A DNA stretch of 64,000 bases, from positions 1-64,000 of the forward strand of contig NZ_SLWS01000017.1 of assembly GCF_004345645.1 (NCBI RefSeq), written 5' to 3'. The notes under the pieces are model-generated. The model was not told where the DNA came from. It made no database searches and worked only from the letters and a program-made list of their open reading frames with translations. Positions 8,712 to 17,129 of this stretch are shown in pieces. The stretch's first letter is position 1, and every line of letters starts with the position of its first letter. The position numbers were made by a program, and so were the translations under genes. Source of the stretch: Actinocrispum wychmicini (GTDB lineage Bacteria; Actinomycetota; Actinomycetes; Mycobacteriales; Pseudonocardiaceae).

Positions 8712-9687
8712 CTCGGTCGTTCGCAAGATCGCCATCACCACGGTCGTCGGCGCGCTGTCGTTTCCGCTGACGAACCTGCTGTTCGACTCGGTGGCCACCC
8801 AGCTGGCCATGGCGGTCGGCGTCGGCGCGGTCATCCTGATCATCCAGTTCCTGGTCGACTTCGAGCAGCGCCTCGCCGCGGTCGAGGAGAGCCAGGAGGT
8901 GCAGACCACGGAGATCCGGGTCGCGGTGGACGAGGGATTCGCCAAGGTCAGCGCGGCCACCCTGCTGTTCGCCCAGCTTGAGGCGGCCGGCCTGAAAACG
9001 GAGACGGTGAGCCAGCTGGTCACCCAGGCCGCGGCGATGGGGCCCGGCATGGCGCCGCTGCTGCGGACGTTCGTCCAGGGCGAGATGGTCCGGATGACGC
9101 AGTTCCTGCACGCGCTGGGCGAACAGGAGGCCACCTACGACGGCGAGGACCGGGAATGGCTGCTGGGCCTGGCCCGCAGCGCCGGCAGGACGATCGACGC
9201 GGTCAGCATGCCCACAGTGGACGCCGGCGGCACCGAGTTCGAACGAGGTTTCTGGGGATCGGAACTCGGCCACCGCTATCTCGCGCTGCAACGCGAGGCG
9301 GTCTGCCGTGGCGTGCACGTCCGCCGGATCTTCGTGATCAAGCGACCGGAACTGGCCGAGGACCCCGGTCTGCTTGCGACCTGCCGTTACCAGGCCGACC
9401 TGGGCATCGAGGTCCGCGTGCTGTACCCGGCCGACATCACCGACTTCACGAAGAACTACCTGAACGACTTCATCCTGTTCGACGACGCCGTGAGTTACGA
9501 GGTCGTCCCCGCGCGGCCTCTCGACGAGGAAGCGGATCCGTTGATTCTTTACACGCGTCTCGTGCTGCGACCCGACAAGCTCGCGGAACGAAAGGAGCAG
9601 TACCGCCAGTTCTGGGCGTCCGCGAAACCCCATTCCGCCCTGTACGACCACAAGGTCGGCGACAGTCCGCAGGGCCGGCGCCGATGA
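8689..9687 (+). CDS. Membrane-anchored protein of the SCO2521-2525 operon
   Basis: A 332-aa protein. Two N-terminal hydrophobic helices (IAITTVVGALSFPLTNLLF and LAMAVGVGAVILIIQFLV) are followed by an acidic heptad-like helix (EQRLAAVEESQEVQTTEIRV). The C-terminal cytosolic domain runs through FERGFWGSELGHRYLALQREA, RRIFVI, LGIEVRVLY and DFILFDDAVSYEV. That alternation of strands and helices resembles sensor or phospholipase-D-like folds placed behind immune-type modules, but I cannot name the family. GTG 8689 is chosen because GGGAGG at 8678-8683 fits it; the ORF overlaps the previous gene by 23 nt. It may anchor the cassette at the membrane. Confidence 0.65.
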   Translation: MFLLQAGSSVVRKIAITTVVGALSFPLTNLLFDSVATQLAMAVGVGAVILIIQFLVDFEQRLAAVEESQEVQTTEIRVAVDEGFAKVSAATLLFAQLEAAGLKTETVSQLVTQAAAMGPGMAPLLRTFVQGEMVRMTQFLHALGEQEATYDGEDREWLLGLARSAGRTIDAVSMPTVDAGGTEFERGFWGSELGHRYLALQREAVCRGVHVRRIFVIKRPELAEDPGLLATCRYQADLGIEVRVLYPADITDFTKNYLNDFILFDDAVSYEVVPARPLDEEADPLILYTRLVLRPDKLAERKEQYRQFWASAKPHSALYDHKVGDSPQGRRR

Positions 9688-10157
9688 TCCACCTCAGCGG
9701 GGTCGTCGACGAGGATGTCAGCATCAGGCCGGCCGAGCCGGCTGACCTGAGCGAGCTGAAGGAGTTGGACGCCGCGGTGTTCGAACACCTGGCGTATCCG
9801 TACTTCGTGCTGCGCCAGTTCTTCGACATCTTCACCGGGTGGTGGATGGTGGCCGTGCACCCCGACGGCCTTCGTGGTTATTCGTTGGGTGTTCCGACGT
9901 TCGACCGCGGTCGGGCGTGGCTGCTCGGACTCGGTGTCCGGCCGGAGTTCCAGGGACGCGGTTACGGTCGTTCGCTGACCATCAGCTCGTTGCGGAAGCT
10001 GGCCGACGTCGGCGTTCGGGACGTGCACCTGACCGTCGAGCCGGGCAACCGTCGCGCGATCAGCCTGTACCGGGAACTCGGGTTCTCCGTGGAGACCTTG
10101 GCACGTGAGTACTTCGGGCCGGGTGAGGACCGGCTGATCATGATCGCTCAGCTCTAG
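9684..10157 (+). CDS. GNAT-family N-acetyltransferase
   Basis: A 157-aa GCN5-related acetyltransferase. Acetyl-CoA motif A is LGVRPEFQGRGYGRSL (the Q/RxxGxG/A signature), followed by the motif B region VEPGNRRAISLYRELGF, typical of RimI-like enzymes. The ATG at 9684 overlaps the previous stop (ATGA), making it the last member of the SCO2521-2525-type operon. The substrate is unknown; an amino group on a protein or metabolite is expected from the family. Confidence 0.9.
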   Translation: MIHLSGVVDEDVSIRPAEPADLSELKELDAAVFEHLAYPYFVLRQFFDIFTGWWMVAVHPDGLRGYSLGVPTFDRGRAWLLGLGVRPEFQGRGYGRSLTISSLRKLADVGVRDVHLTVEPGNRRAISLYRELGFSVETLAREYFGPGEDRLIMIAQL

Positions 10158-10263
10158 CGGAACCCTTAGGGGCCGTACTCATTTCTCCGGGCGGTCGTTG
10201 TCACTCCGGTAGTGTTCATCGGAAATACCGTTATGCGGTATAGGAAACACCGGAGAGTGGTCA

Positions 10264-11145
10264 ATGACGTCGCACGCTCCGGGCGCGGTCATCAGCGCGG
10301 CCGGTGGCGCCCTGTTATGGGCGACCATCGGGCCGGCGGCGGCCCTGCTCGACACCCATGACCGATTAGCCGCGGCGGCCGTCCGGCTCGCGATCGGCAC
10401 GCTGGTGCTGTTCGCGGTCGTCGGCGGACGGCCGCTGACCACCCGGTGGAGACGCTCGGAACTGCGGTCGCTCGCGGTGGGGGCGGTGGGGATAGCCGGG
10501 TTCCAGATGACGTATTTCGGTGCCATCGGGCACAGCGGGGTCGCGATCAGCACGACGTTGGCCATCGGCCTTTCCCCGGTCATGACCGGGATGTGGACGT
10601 GGCTGCGGACCAGGGAACGGCCGGCGATCGGCTGGATGGTCGGCACGGCGATCGCGGCGACCGGACTCGTTCTGCTCATGTACGGCCGCGGGGTGACCGG
10701 CCCGGCCTCGCCGACGGGCATCATCTTGTCCTTGCTGGCGGCCATGTTCTTCAGCATGCACGCGATCGCGATCCAGCTCACCACGAGCGGCCAGACCCCG
10801 GCCACCACCCTCACGGCCATGTTCGGCCTGGCAGCGCTGCTGCTCATCCCGGTCACCGTCGCCATCGGCCCGCAGGGGCTGCTGTCCGGCCCGGTCGTCA
10901 CCTGCGTGGTGTACCTGGGTGTGGTGACGACCGGGATCGCGTACTGGCTTTTCGCGCGCGGCGTACGTCATCTCGGGGCGGCCACGGCCGTCACCATCAG
11001 CCTCCTCGAACCCGCCGGCGCCGCGATCATCGCCGCCGTGGCGTTCCGGGAACACGTCAGCCTGGCCCAGTGGACGGGCATCGGACTGATCTGCGCCGCG
11101 ATCGCCAGCATCGGCTTCGCCGGGCCGAAACTGAAACCCACCTAA
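10264..11145 (+). CDS. EamA-family (DMT) transporter
   Basis: A 293-aa polytopic membrane protein with about ten hydrophobic helices, as in two-EamA-repeat drug/metabolite transporters. Recognisable blocks are GALLWATIGPAAALL at the N-terminus and TGIAYWLFARGVRHLGAATAVTISLLEPAGAAIIAAVAF in the second repeat. The family exports small metabolites or amino acids; the substrate cannot be predicted here. GGAGAG lies before ATG 10264. The gene is monocistronic and converges on the terpene cyclase gene, with a 4-nt overlap of the stop codons. Confidence 0.9.
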   Translation: MTSHAPGAVISAAGGALLWATIGPAAALLDTHDRLAAAAVRLAIGTLVLFAVVGGRPLTTRWRRSELRSLAVGAVGIAGFQMTYFGAIGHSGVAISTTLAIGLSPVMTGMWTWLRTRERPAIGWMVGTAIAATGLVLLMYGRGVTGPASPTGIILSLLAAMFFSMHAIAIQLTTSGQTPATTLTAMFGLAALLLIPVTVAIGPQGLLSGPVVTCVVYLGVVTTGIAYWLFARGVRHLGAATAVTISLLEPAGAAIIAAVAFREHVSLAQWTGIGLICAAIASIGFAGPKLKPT

Positions 11146-12215
11146 CTCCGATAGCGTGGGTTGGTGGCGTGCCACTCGAAGCCGCCACCCATCCACGCCC
11201 TGGTGCCGCGCAGGAACCGTTGCAGCTCAAGCGAAGGAACGGGTTGCAGGCTGCGATGGGACGCCTCGAAGCCGCGGACCAGGTCGTTGTGCAACTCCAC
11301 GGTGACCTCGGTGGCCTCCGGGATCGAACAGTCCCGGTCGGCGGCGATCTGCAACACCATGTTGCACACCGGTTTCTCGTCGGCGGCGTCCTTCGCCACC
11401 GAATGTAGATCGTTGACCATCACCGACGCCGTGCCGGCCTGCATGAGCGCGCGACGGACGCGCGGGTCGTAGTACAGGTGCGCGGGAAGTTCGTATCCGC
11501 CAACGATGTCGATCAACGTCATGGACGTGTAGAAGGTGTCGTGCTGGCGGGTGGCCAGGTACTTCCACGCGGGCGGATACGTCCCCGTGTGGCGCCACGC
11601 GGCGTACGCGTTCCAGCTGACGAACATCGCGAACGTCGAGTAACACACCCGTTGGACCTGGGTGGGCGTACCGAGCCGGGACATGTGGTCAGTACCGGAA
11701 CGCAGCGCCACCAGCACTTTCTCGGCGCGCAGTGCGTCTTCGAGTTGGACGGAGAACTCGCCCGCGGGCGCGACCGGGTCCATCGCCGCCATGGCCAACG
11801 CGAGCCGTGGCGGCAGTTCTGTTGGTATGGCGCCCATTTCGCTGTCGTCGGCGTAGAGATCGTCAGCGGCCCACCAGGCCGCGTTCATCTCAGCGGCGAT
11901 GAGCAGGTGGTCGAGGTCGTCGGTGTCGACGTGGGCGAGCGTGACCAACCGCCCGAACTGGGCCTTTCGCATCAGCTCGCGCTCGTCCTCGTCGAAACCG
12001 CATTCCTCGGCCCACACGATCAGCCGGTCGTCGACCTCGGCGGCGAGGACGTCGTTCTCCCGCTCCAGTACGGGAACGTACAGGGGTGACGCGGACCCGT
12101 CGCCCCATGGCCGTTCGACGTACGCGGGGTCGTGCGCGAACTGTGCCGCGAAGCGGGCGGCGGACATGCCCAGGCCGGACAACTCGAACGGGATGCCCTC
12201 GGCGGTCTCGGTCAT
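11142..12215 (-). CDS. Terpene synthase, probable 2-methylisoborneol synthase
   Basis: A 357-aa class I terpene cyclase. The Asp-rich motif DDLYADD starts near residue 118 and the NSE/DTE motif NDLHSVAKD near residue 266; both bind the Mg2+-diphosphate of the substrate. The gene follows a geranyl diphosphate C-methyltransferase, so the expected reaction is 2-methyl-GPP to 2-methylisoborneol. Streptomyces homologues are ~440 aa with a disordered Pro-rich N-terminus; here the N-terminus is short and ordered. AGGAGATA at 12221-12228 precedes ATG 12215. A related methylated monoterpene (for example 2-methylenebornane) is possible. Confidence 0.85.
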   Translation of the reverse strand: MTETAEGIPFELSGLGMSAARFAAQFAHDPAYVERPWGDGSASPLYVPVLERENDVLAAEVDDRLIVWAEECGFDEDERELMRKAQFGRLVTLAHVDTDDLDHLLIAAEMNAAWWAADDLYADDSEMGAIPTELPPRLALAMAAMDPVAPAGEFSVQLEDALRAEKVLVALRSGTDHMSRLGTPTQVQRVCYSTFAMFVSWNAYAAWRHTGTYPPAWKYLATRQHDTFYTSMTLIDIVGGYELPAHLYYDPRVRRALMQAGTASVMVNDLHSVAKDAADEKPVCNMVLQIAADRDCSIPEATEVTVELHNDLVRGFEASHRSLQPVPSLELQRFLRGTRAWMGGGFEWHATNPRYRS

Positions 12216-12227
12216 CGCCGTATCTCC

Positions 12228-12396
12228 TAGTGTCTCGCGCCGGAAGTCCGGCGCCTTTATTCGGCGGATCCGGGTTGCCGCTGGGCGCGCCGGACGAAGG
12301 GGCTTGTACCTTGGTTGTACCAGTGCCTTTGGCCGGTGCGGCCAGCGGGAAGCTGGGCCGTCGAGAAAGGTGTCGGACTTCCGGCGCGGGACACTA
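12228..12396. mobile_element. MITE-like 165-bp element with TA target duplication
   Basis: Terminal inverted repeats of 21 bp, GTGTCTCGCGCCGGAAGTCC plus one more base at the left end, match 20/21 between 12230-12250 and 12374-12394. Both ends are bordered by TA (12228-12229 and 12395-12396). The interior (12251-12373) has no ORF. TIR plus TA duplication is the pattern of IS630/Tc1-mariner-type insertion, so this looks like a non-autonomous derivative. It sits exactly between the methyltransferase stop codon and the cyclase ribosome binding site; the stop TAG is TA plus the first G of the element. No second copy was noticed in the window. Confidence 0.75.
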
Positions 12397-13227
12397 AATT
12401 TTGTCGGCGGCGATCAGGAGGTAGTGGAAGCTGCCCTCACGGTACGCGGTGAGGAACGGGTCCTCGATCCCGGTCGCGACCGACGACTGCGCCCGCAGCT
12501 CCCAGTACGGGATCGTCGCCGGTGTCAGGTCGACCACGTTGATCGGCACGAAGTCGTTGGCGGCCAACGCTTTGAAGTACTCGCTGCGCGGGTGGATGTT
12601 GCAGATGTAGTGCTGGTCGATCTGGCTGACCGCGCGCGACCGCCCACCCGTCACGTCGTTGTAGCACCCGGTGATGCACACGTACCGGCCGCCGCGCCGC
12701 AGCAGCCGGCCGAACTCGCCGAACAGCTGGTACAGGTCGACGTACATGGTCGTCTCGTTGGTCCAGATCCCGCGCATGGCCCCGGTCTCGAAGGCGGTGT
12801 CCAGCATGTTCTTGAAGTGGAACCGGACCCGGTTGGCGACCCCGCGCCGGGCGGCCTGGTCGTTGGCGAACGCCACCTGCGACTCGGAGATGCTGACGCC
12901 GTCCACCCGGCAGCCGAACCGCTGGTTGGCCATGAAGCTGGTGCCGCCGCGGCCGGAGCCGGCGTCGAGCAGCCGGTCGTCCGTGCCGACGTCGCCAAGG
13001 TGGCTCAGGAGGACCTCGGCCTGTGCGGTCTCCAGCCGGTGCATCTCCGCGATGACGGCCGCGTCGTCGCCGAGCACCGACCGGTCGTAGTCGCCGAGAC
13101 CGTAGTGGTGGTGGTAGAGGCCGTCGACCTCGCCGAGCCGGATGTTGACCGGATCTTTCTCGTTGTTCCAGTACGCGGCGATGGAACGCTGATAGTCGCT
13201 GCGCAGTACCGGCTCGACAGTGGACAT
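12394..13227 (-). CDS. Geranyl diphosphate 2-C-methyltransferase
   Basis: A 277-aa SAM-dependent methyltransferase that adds a methyl group at C2 of geranyl diphosphate, the first step to 2-methylisoborneol. The SAM motif is LLDAGSGRGGTSFMA near residues 88-102; the N-terminal YHHHYGLGDYD and the later TNETTMYVDLYQLF are conserved in this cyclopropane-synthase-like family. ATG 13227 is supported by GGAGGAG at 13236-13242. It is first in a two-gene operon with the terpene cyclase 179 bp downstream, the gap being filled by a MITE. No encapsulin-like cyclic-nucleotide-binding gene is adjacent, unlike many Streptomyces loci. Confidence 0.9.
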   Translation of the reverse strand: MSTVEPVLRSDYQRSIAAYWNNEKDPVNIRLGEVDGLYHHHYGLGDYDRSVLGDDAAVIAEMHRLETAQAEVLLSHLGDVGTDDRLLDAGSGRGGTSFMANQRFGCRVDGVSISESQVAFANDQAARRGVANRVRFHFKNMLDTAFETGAMRGIWTNETTMYVDLYQLFGEFGRLLRRGGRYVCITGCYNDVTGGRSRAVSQIDQHYICNIHPRSEYFKALAANDFVPINVVDLTPATIPYWELRAQSSVATGIEDPFLTAYREGSFHYLLIAADKI

Positions 13228-13361
13228 CCCGTGTGCTCCTCCATTTGCTGGGAAACATTCCGCCATCGAGAGTGCAGCTCCGGAGGTGGTTTGGGCCATC
13301 CGCCAGGCGGGGGTCCGCCGACCCACGAACGGGTGGTTCCGTTGCCGGCCGGTAATACCGA

Positions 13362-13391
13362 GCGGGTCCCCGCCGATGGGCAGGGACCCGC
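13362..13391. terminator. Hairpin terminator-like structure downstream of the CHAT gene
   Basis: A perfect 9-bp stem GCGGGTCCC/GGGACCCGC (13362-13370 and 13383-13391) with a 12-nt loop lies 37 bp after the CHAT-gene stop on the minus strand. It has no clear T-tract, which is common for actinobacterial terminators. Confidence 0.55.
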
Positions 13392-13427
13392 GTGCCGGTA
13401 GGGGTCATCCAGTGGGTCGAGCGCTGG

Positions 13428-16400
13428 TCACGGGCCGACGTGGATGTGGCCGGCCCAGTCCGAAGCCATGAGCGGCCGCTCCTGACGCAACCGCCGCACG
13501 ACCGTGTGCAGCGACCGCGCCGGGGACATGCCTTGGTCCAGCCCCGTGTAGAAGCCGTCGGCGAGGGAGGTGGCGGTGGTGTCCTGGATCGACCACAGGG
13601 TGCCGACAACGTGCCGGTAGCCGGCGAGCTGGAACGCCGAGACGATGTGGATGGCCTCGTCGGCGAGCACGGTGGTGCCGGACGCGGTCGAGCAGGCCGA
13701 GAGGTACGCCAGTTCGGCGTCCGCCATCCGCAACCGGCTGATCTCGGGAACCCGCAGCGGCCGGTCGTGCAGCAGCAGCCGGCTCTGCCCAGGGGTAGCC
13801 GGATCGTTGTGGGCGTGGCAGGCGAAGTGCGCCCAGGGCGCGGCCGGGAGTGCCTTGAGCACGTTCTCATGGGTGGCGTTCTCGTCGAACAGGGGAGTGG
13901 CATTGTGCATGCGTACCAACGATTCCGCCTCGGCGTGCGCGGCCGGCAACTTCACCTCGCCCGGCGACACGGCCACGGCGAGCACGCCGGTCTTTTCGGT
14001 CGGCGGGCGGGATCGAGAACGGATCAAAGCCCGGATGCTCGGTGTGTACGACGAGACGACACGGTCAAGGGCGCATTGGTCACCGTCGCCGGCCGCGTGC
14101 AGCGGGAGGAAGTTCAGCAGCCCGGTCGGGGACCACCAGACGCGCGGCAGTTCGTCGGCTTCGGGCGGGTAACCGAGGGCGTCGAGGATCGGTCCGGTGA
14201 CCGCGTTCCACAACCAGGACAGGGTTTCCCGCACGTACGCCTGCGCGTCCATCTGTTCGACGAGGTCGCCGGCTCCGGTCAGGCGCAGTGCTTCCAGAAA
14301 GGCCGGAACGCGGGTCTCCAGGTCTTCGAGCGACAGATCACCCAGGGGAACGACCTGGACTCCCTTTGTGGTCAGAACCAGTGCGGCGCAATGGAACTCG
14401 CTGACGTTGACGGTGATCACCGGGCCGTCCTCGGCGGCGGCCACAAAGTCCTTGATGGACGGTGGTTCCAGGAAGTGCTCGAAGTTCTTCAGCTCGCGGA
14501 TCCTGCCCAGCACGGACGTCCATCGGGACTGCAGGGCGTGCCGTTGGTCGGTGGAGAGCTCGCCCTGCACGTCCAGTGCGGCAAGGACTTCCGTCATCTC
14601 GTCGGCCAGCTTGGGCGATTTGGCGCGCAGGTCGGTGAGTTCGGTGCGGCTGTCCAGTTCGTACGCGGACAGGATGCCGCGCCCCTGTTCGAGGAGTTCC
14701 AGGGCGCTGTCGGGGTCGTCGGCCCAGATGGCACTCGCGGCCGCGTTCACGTGCACGGCGTCCATTTTCGACAGGACGCCCTGGATGTCCGTCGAGCGCA
14801 GGTTCCTGGGCGCCACCAGGGGGAGCAACCGCACTCCTTGACCGAACCCGGCCGCTGCCTCGTCCCACAGCTCCGATACCGCGGCGACCTGCCCCCAGAC
14901 CCGGCACGCCCGCAATCGGACCGACGGCGCCGCGAGTTCGATTCCCGCCGCGGCCTGCGCGACCCGGAGCGCCTGTAGGTACTCGCTGGCGGCTATCAGG
15001 GCCACGGCGTGGTTGAGCAGGCTGAACGCCACGTTCGGATCGCCGGCCGGGGTGGCGGCGATCGCTTCGCGGGTGACGTCGACCGCTTCGGTGAAGGCAG
15101 CCGGGTCGTCAGTGACCTGCCCAAGGCGGAACAGCGTGGCACCCAGGTTCGCCAACAAGCGTTGTCGCGCCCAGGTTCCTGGCGACGCGATCGCGACGGC
15201 CCGGCGCCCCACCTCGAGTTCTTCCCGCAGTGTCGCCGGGTCCTCAGTCCGCTCGTAATCCGCGCCCAGCGCGGCGCCGAGGTTCATCAGCCGCAGGCCG
15301 AGGTCGGTGTGCCCGGCAGGGGTCCCGGCGACGGCGTTCCGCGCGAGGTCAACAGCCTCGGCCAAGCTTTCCTCGTCGTCCGTGTGCCTGTAGTGCGCGA
15401 CCAGCGCGACCGACAGATTGGCCTGCGTCTGCGGCCAATGGTCATGGGTCCGCGGCAACTCCCCGAGGATCCGGCGGTAGACCTGGATCGCCTCGGTCAA
15501 GGTGGCCAGATCGGGGCTGAGCGCGTACCGCTCGCGCAGTGCGGCGCCCAGTTGCAGAGACACTTGAACGGTCCGTAGCAACACGATCGCCTCGTCCAGT
15601 TCCGCCGGTACGCCGAACTGCCGGTACCGCAGGAACAACACCAAACCGGCGCTGTGGACCACTGTCTGCCGGTGACCACTGTCCGGCGGACACTCGGCCA
15701 TCGCCATGCGGGCGGCCGTCACCGCGTCATCGAGGTCTCCCGCTCTGGCCAGCAGCATGGCGAGATGAGCGCGCCATTCGCACGTGGCCGGGGTGCCTTC
15801 GAAGGTCACGGCCCGTCGGCTGGACTCGATGGCGTCGGCCAGTGGCTCGCCGGTCCTTACGTTGTGGTTGCTCAGTGCGACGCTGAGGTTGTGCCAGTGG
15901 ACGCCCGTGGCGCGGTCGGCTGGGCCGTCGAGAAGCCGCCGTGTCATCGACATCGCCTCCGATCGCTCGCCGGCGCCCAGCAAGGCCGAGGCCAGCCGGA
16001 TCTGTGCCTCGGTTCGTGCTTGGTCGTCGAGTTCGGTCGACTGGGACGCGGCGCGCAGCAGTGCGATCTCCTCGGTCAACGGCTCGTGGTCGCCGGTGAT
16101 GTCGAACCGACGGTGCAGCATCTCCGCCAGGTTGAGCGACAACGGAACAGTGTCGACCGATTCGCGCACCTGGCGGAGGACTTCGATGGCCTGATCGAGC
16201 CACTCGGGTTCGAGGGAGGCGAAGTAGGTCCGTTTCGTCAGGTCCGCGAGAGTGGCGAGCGCGATGAGCCGACGTTCGTCGTCCGTGTCGCCCCATGTGT
16301 CGACGGCCAGCCGCAACCAGCCGACGGCGAGCGGGTAGATGTCGGGTTTGCCGGACACCGACGCGAGTTCCGCGATCGCCATGGCCAGGTCGTGACACCG

Positions 16401-16727
16401 CCCGGCTTCGCCTGGACTGAGGTCCTGGTCGAACAGGGGCCACAGCCCTTCAGGCACCCCGTTGCGGTCGAGAAGGTACAGCAGTCGCAGCAGGACCGTC
16501 GCGGCGCGCGGCGAGTATCCCGCCTGGTCACCGAGCAGACCCCAGCGCGCCGAGTGCAGCACCCCGACCGCCTGCAGGACTTCAAGATCCAGCTGCGTTC
16601 CGTCGAAGATGAACTCCTGCAGTCGCTCTGCCTCCACCAGTGCCTCGTCGGCCAGCACCGGCCCGGGGTCGCCCGCGGCGGCGGCCGCCGTCCGGGCCTG
16701 GAGTGACCTGACCAGTTCGTCGCGCAT
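13428..16727 (-). CDS. TPR-repeat CHAT-domain protein (caspase-like)
   Basis: A 1099-aa protein: an N-terminal helical region, then a long array of TPR/TPR-like helical repeats (roughly residues 150-700), and a C-terminal CHAT domain (about residues 790-1099). The CHAT core shows VWWSPTGLLNFLPLHAAG, the His-containing HFACHAH and the Cys-containing LAYLSACSTASG, the expected His/Cys dyad of a caspase-HetF-associated-TPR protease. The family is linked to programmed death and phage defence, including Craspase TPR-CHAT. ATG 16727 is used because the frame upstream runs over the divergent gene. A hairpin follows the stop. The target is unknown; a possible partner is the divergent operon. Confidence 0.9.
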   Translation of the reverse strand: MRDELVRSLQARTAAAAAGDPGPVLADEALVEAERLQEFIFDGTQLDLEVLQAVGVLHSARWGLLGDQAGYSPRAATVLLRLLYLLDRNGVPEGLWPLFDQDLSPGEAGRCHDLAMAIAELASVSGKPDIYPLAVGWLRLAVDTWGDTDDERRLIALATLADLTKRTYFASLEPEWLDQAIEVLRQVRESVDTVPLSLNLAEMLHRRFDITGDHEPLTEEIALLRAASQSTELDDQARTEAQIRLASALLGAGERSEAMSMTRRLLDGPADRATGVHWHNLSVALSNHNVRTGEPLADAIESSRRAVTFEGTPATCEWRAHLAMLLARAGDLDDAVTAARMAMAECPPDSGHRQTVVHSAGLVLFLRYRQFGVPAELDEAIVLLRTVQVSLQLGAALRERYALSPDLATLTEAIQVYRRILGELPRTHDHWPQTQANLSVALVAHYRHTDDEESLAEAVDLARNAVAGTPAGHTDLGLRLMNLGAALGADYERTEDPATLREELEVGRRAVAIASPGTWARQRLLANLGATLFRLGQVTDDPAAFTEAVDVTREAIAATPAGDPNVAFSLLNHAVALIAASEYLQALRVAQAAAGIELAAPSVRLRACRVWGQVAAVSELWDEAAAGFGQGVRLLPLVAPRNLRSTDIQGVLSKMDAVHVNAAASAIWADDPDSALELLEQGRGILSAYELDSRTELTDLRAKSPKLADEMTEVLAALDVQGELSTDQRHALQSRWTSVLGRIRELKNFEHFLEPPSIKDFVAAAEDGPVITVNVSEFHCAALVLTTKGVQVVPLGDLSLEDLETRVPAFLEALRLTGAGDLVEQMDAQAYVRETLSWLWNAVTGPILDALGYPPEADELPRVWWSPTGLLNFLPLHAAGDGDQCALDRVVSSYTPSIRALIRSRSRPPTEKTGVLAVAVSPGEVKLPAAHAEAESLVRMHNATPLFDENATHENVLKALPAAPWAHFACHAHNDPATPGQSRLLLHDRPLRVPEISRLRMADAELAYLSACSTASGTTVLADEAIHIVSAFQLAGYRHVVGTLWSIQDTTATSLADGFYTGLDQGMSPARSLHTVVRRLRQERPLMASDWAGHIHVGP

Positions 16728-16769
16728 GGCTCCCGATCGTCCCACCGGGGGTCTGCCAGGATGGGCGGA

Positions 16770-17129
16770 ATGAGCACGGACGAGAACCTGGCGGCGTTCT
16801 GCCGGGCGTTGCCGCAGTTGAAGGTGGCCGCGGACCGGAACGGCCTGACGGACCAGTTGGCCGGCGTGCTCACCGAGATCAAGGCGGGCCGGCCGGTGGC
16901 TGATCTTCTCCAACGGCTGGGGATCCCGGCTGACGTGCTGAGATCCGAGTCGCAGCAGACCCGTTGGCTGGAGACTCAGCTGTCGTGGGCGGACGACCGG
17001 CCGCGCGCCGAGGTCTACGTGTGCCCATGGACGTTGTGCGATCGGGCTGTGGATCGTGAGCCGGGTGGGCCTGTGCCGCGGGAGCGTTGTTGGATCGTTG
17101 ACGAACCGCTGCGCAGGGAACGGGCATGA
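16770..17129 (+). CDS. Small Cys-motif protein next to the CHAT gene
   Basis: A 119-aa protein with a helical N-terminal part (FCRALPQLKVAADRNGL to LQRLGIPADVLR). A short C-terminal domain carries YVCPWTLCDRAV and a further Cys in RERCWIVDEPL, possibly zinc binding. Start ATG 16770 is preferred (GGGCGG upstream); ATG 16761 is in frame. It is divergent from the CHAT gene, with 42 bp between starts, and overlaps the next gene by 4 nt. Similar small proteins accompany actinobacterial CHAT and effector-domain genes, but I cannot name this family. Confidence 0.65.
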   Translation: MSTDENLAAFCRALPQLKVAADRNGLTDQLAGVLTEIKAGRPVADLLQRLGIPADVLRSESQQTRWLETQLSWADDRPRAEVYVCPWTLCDRAVDREPGGPVPRERCWIVDEPLRRERA

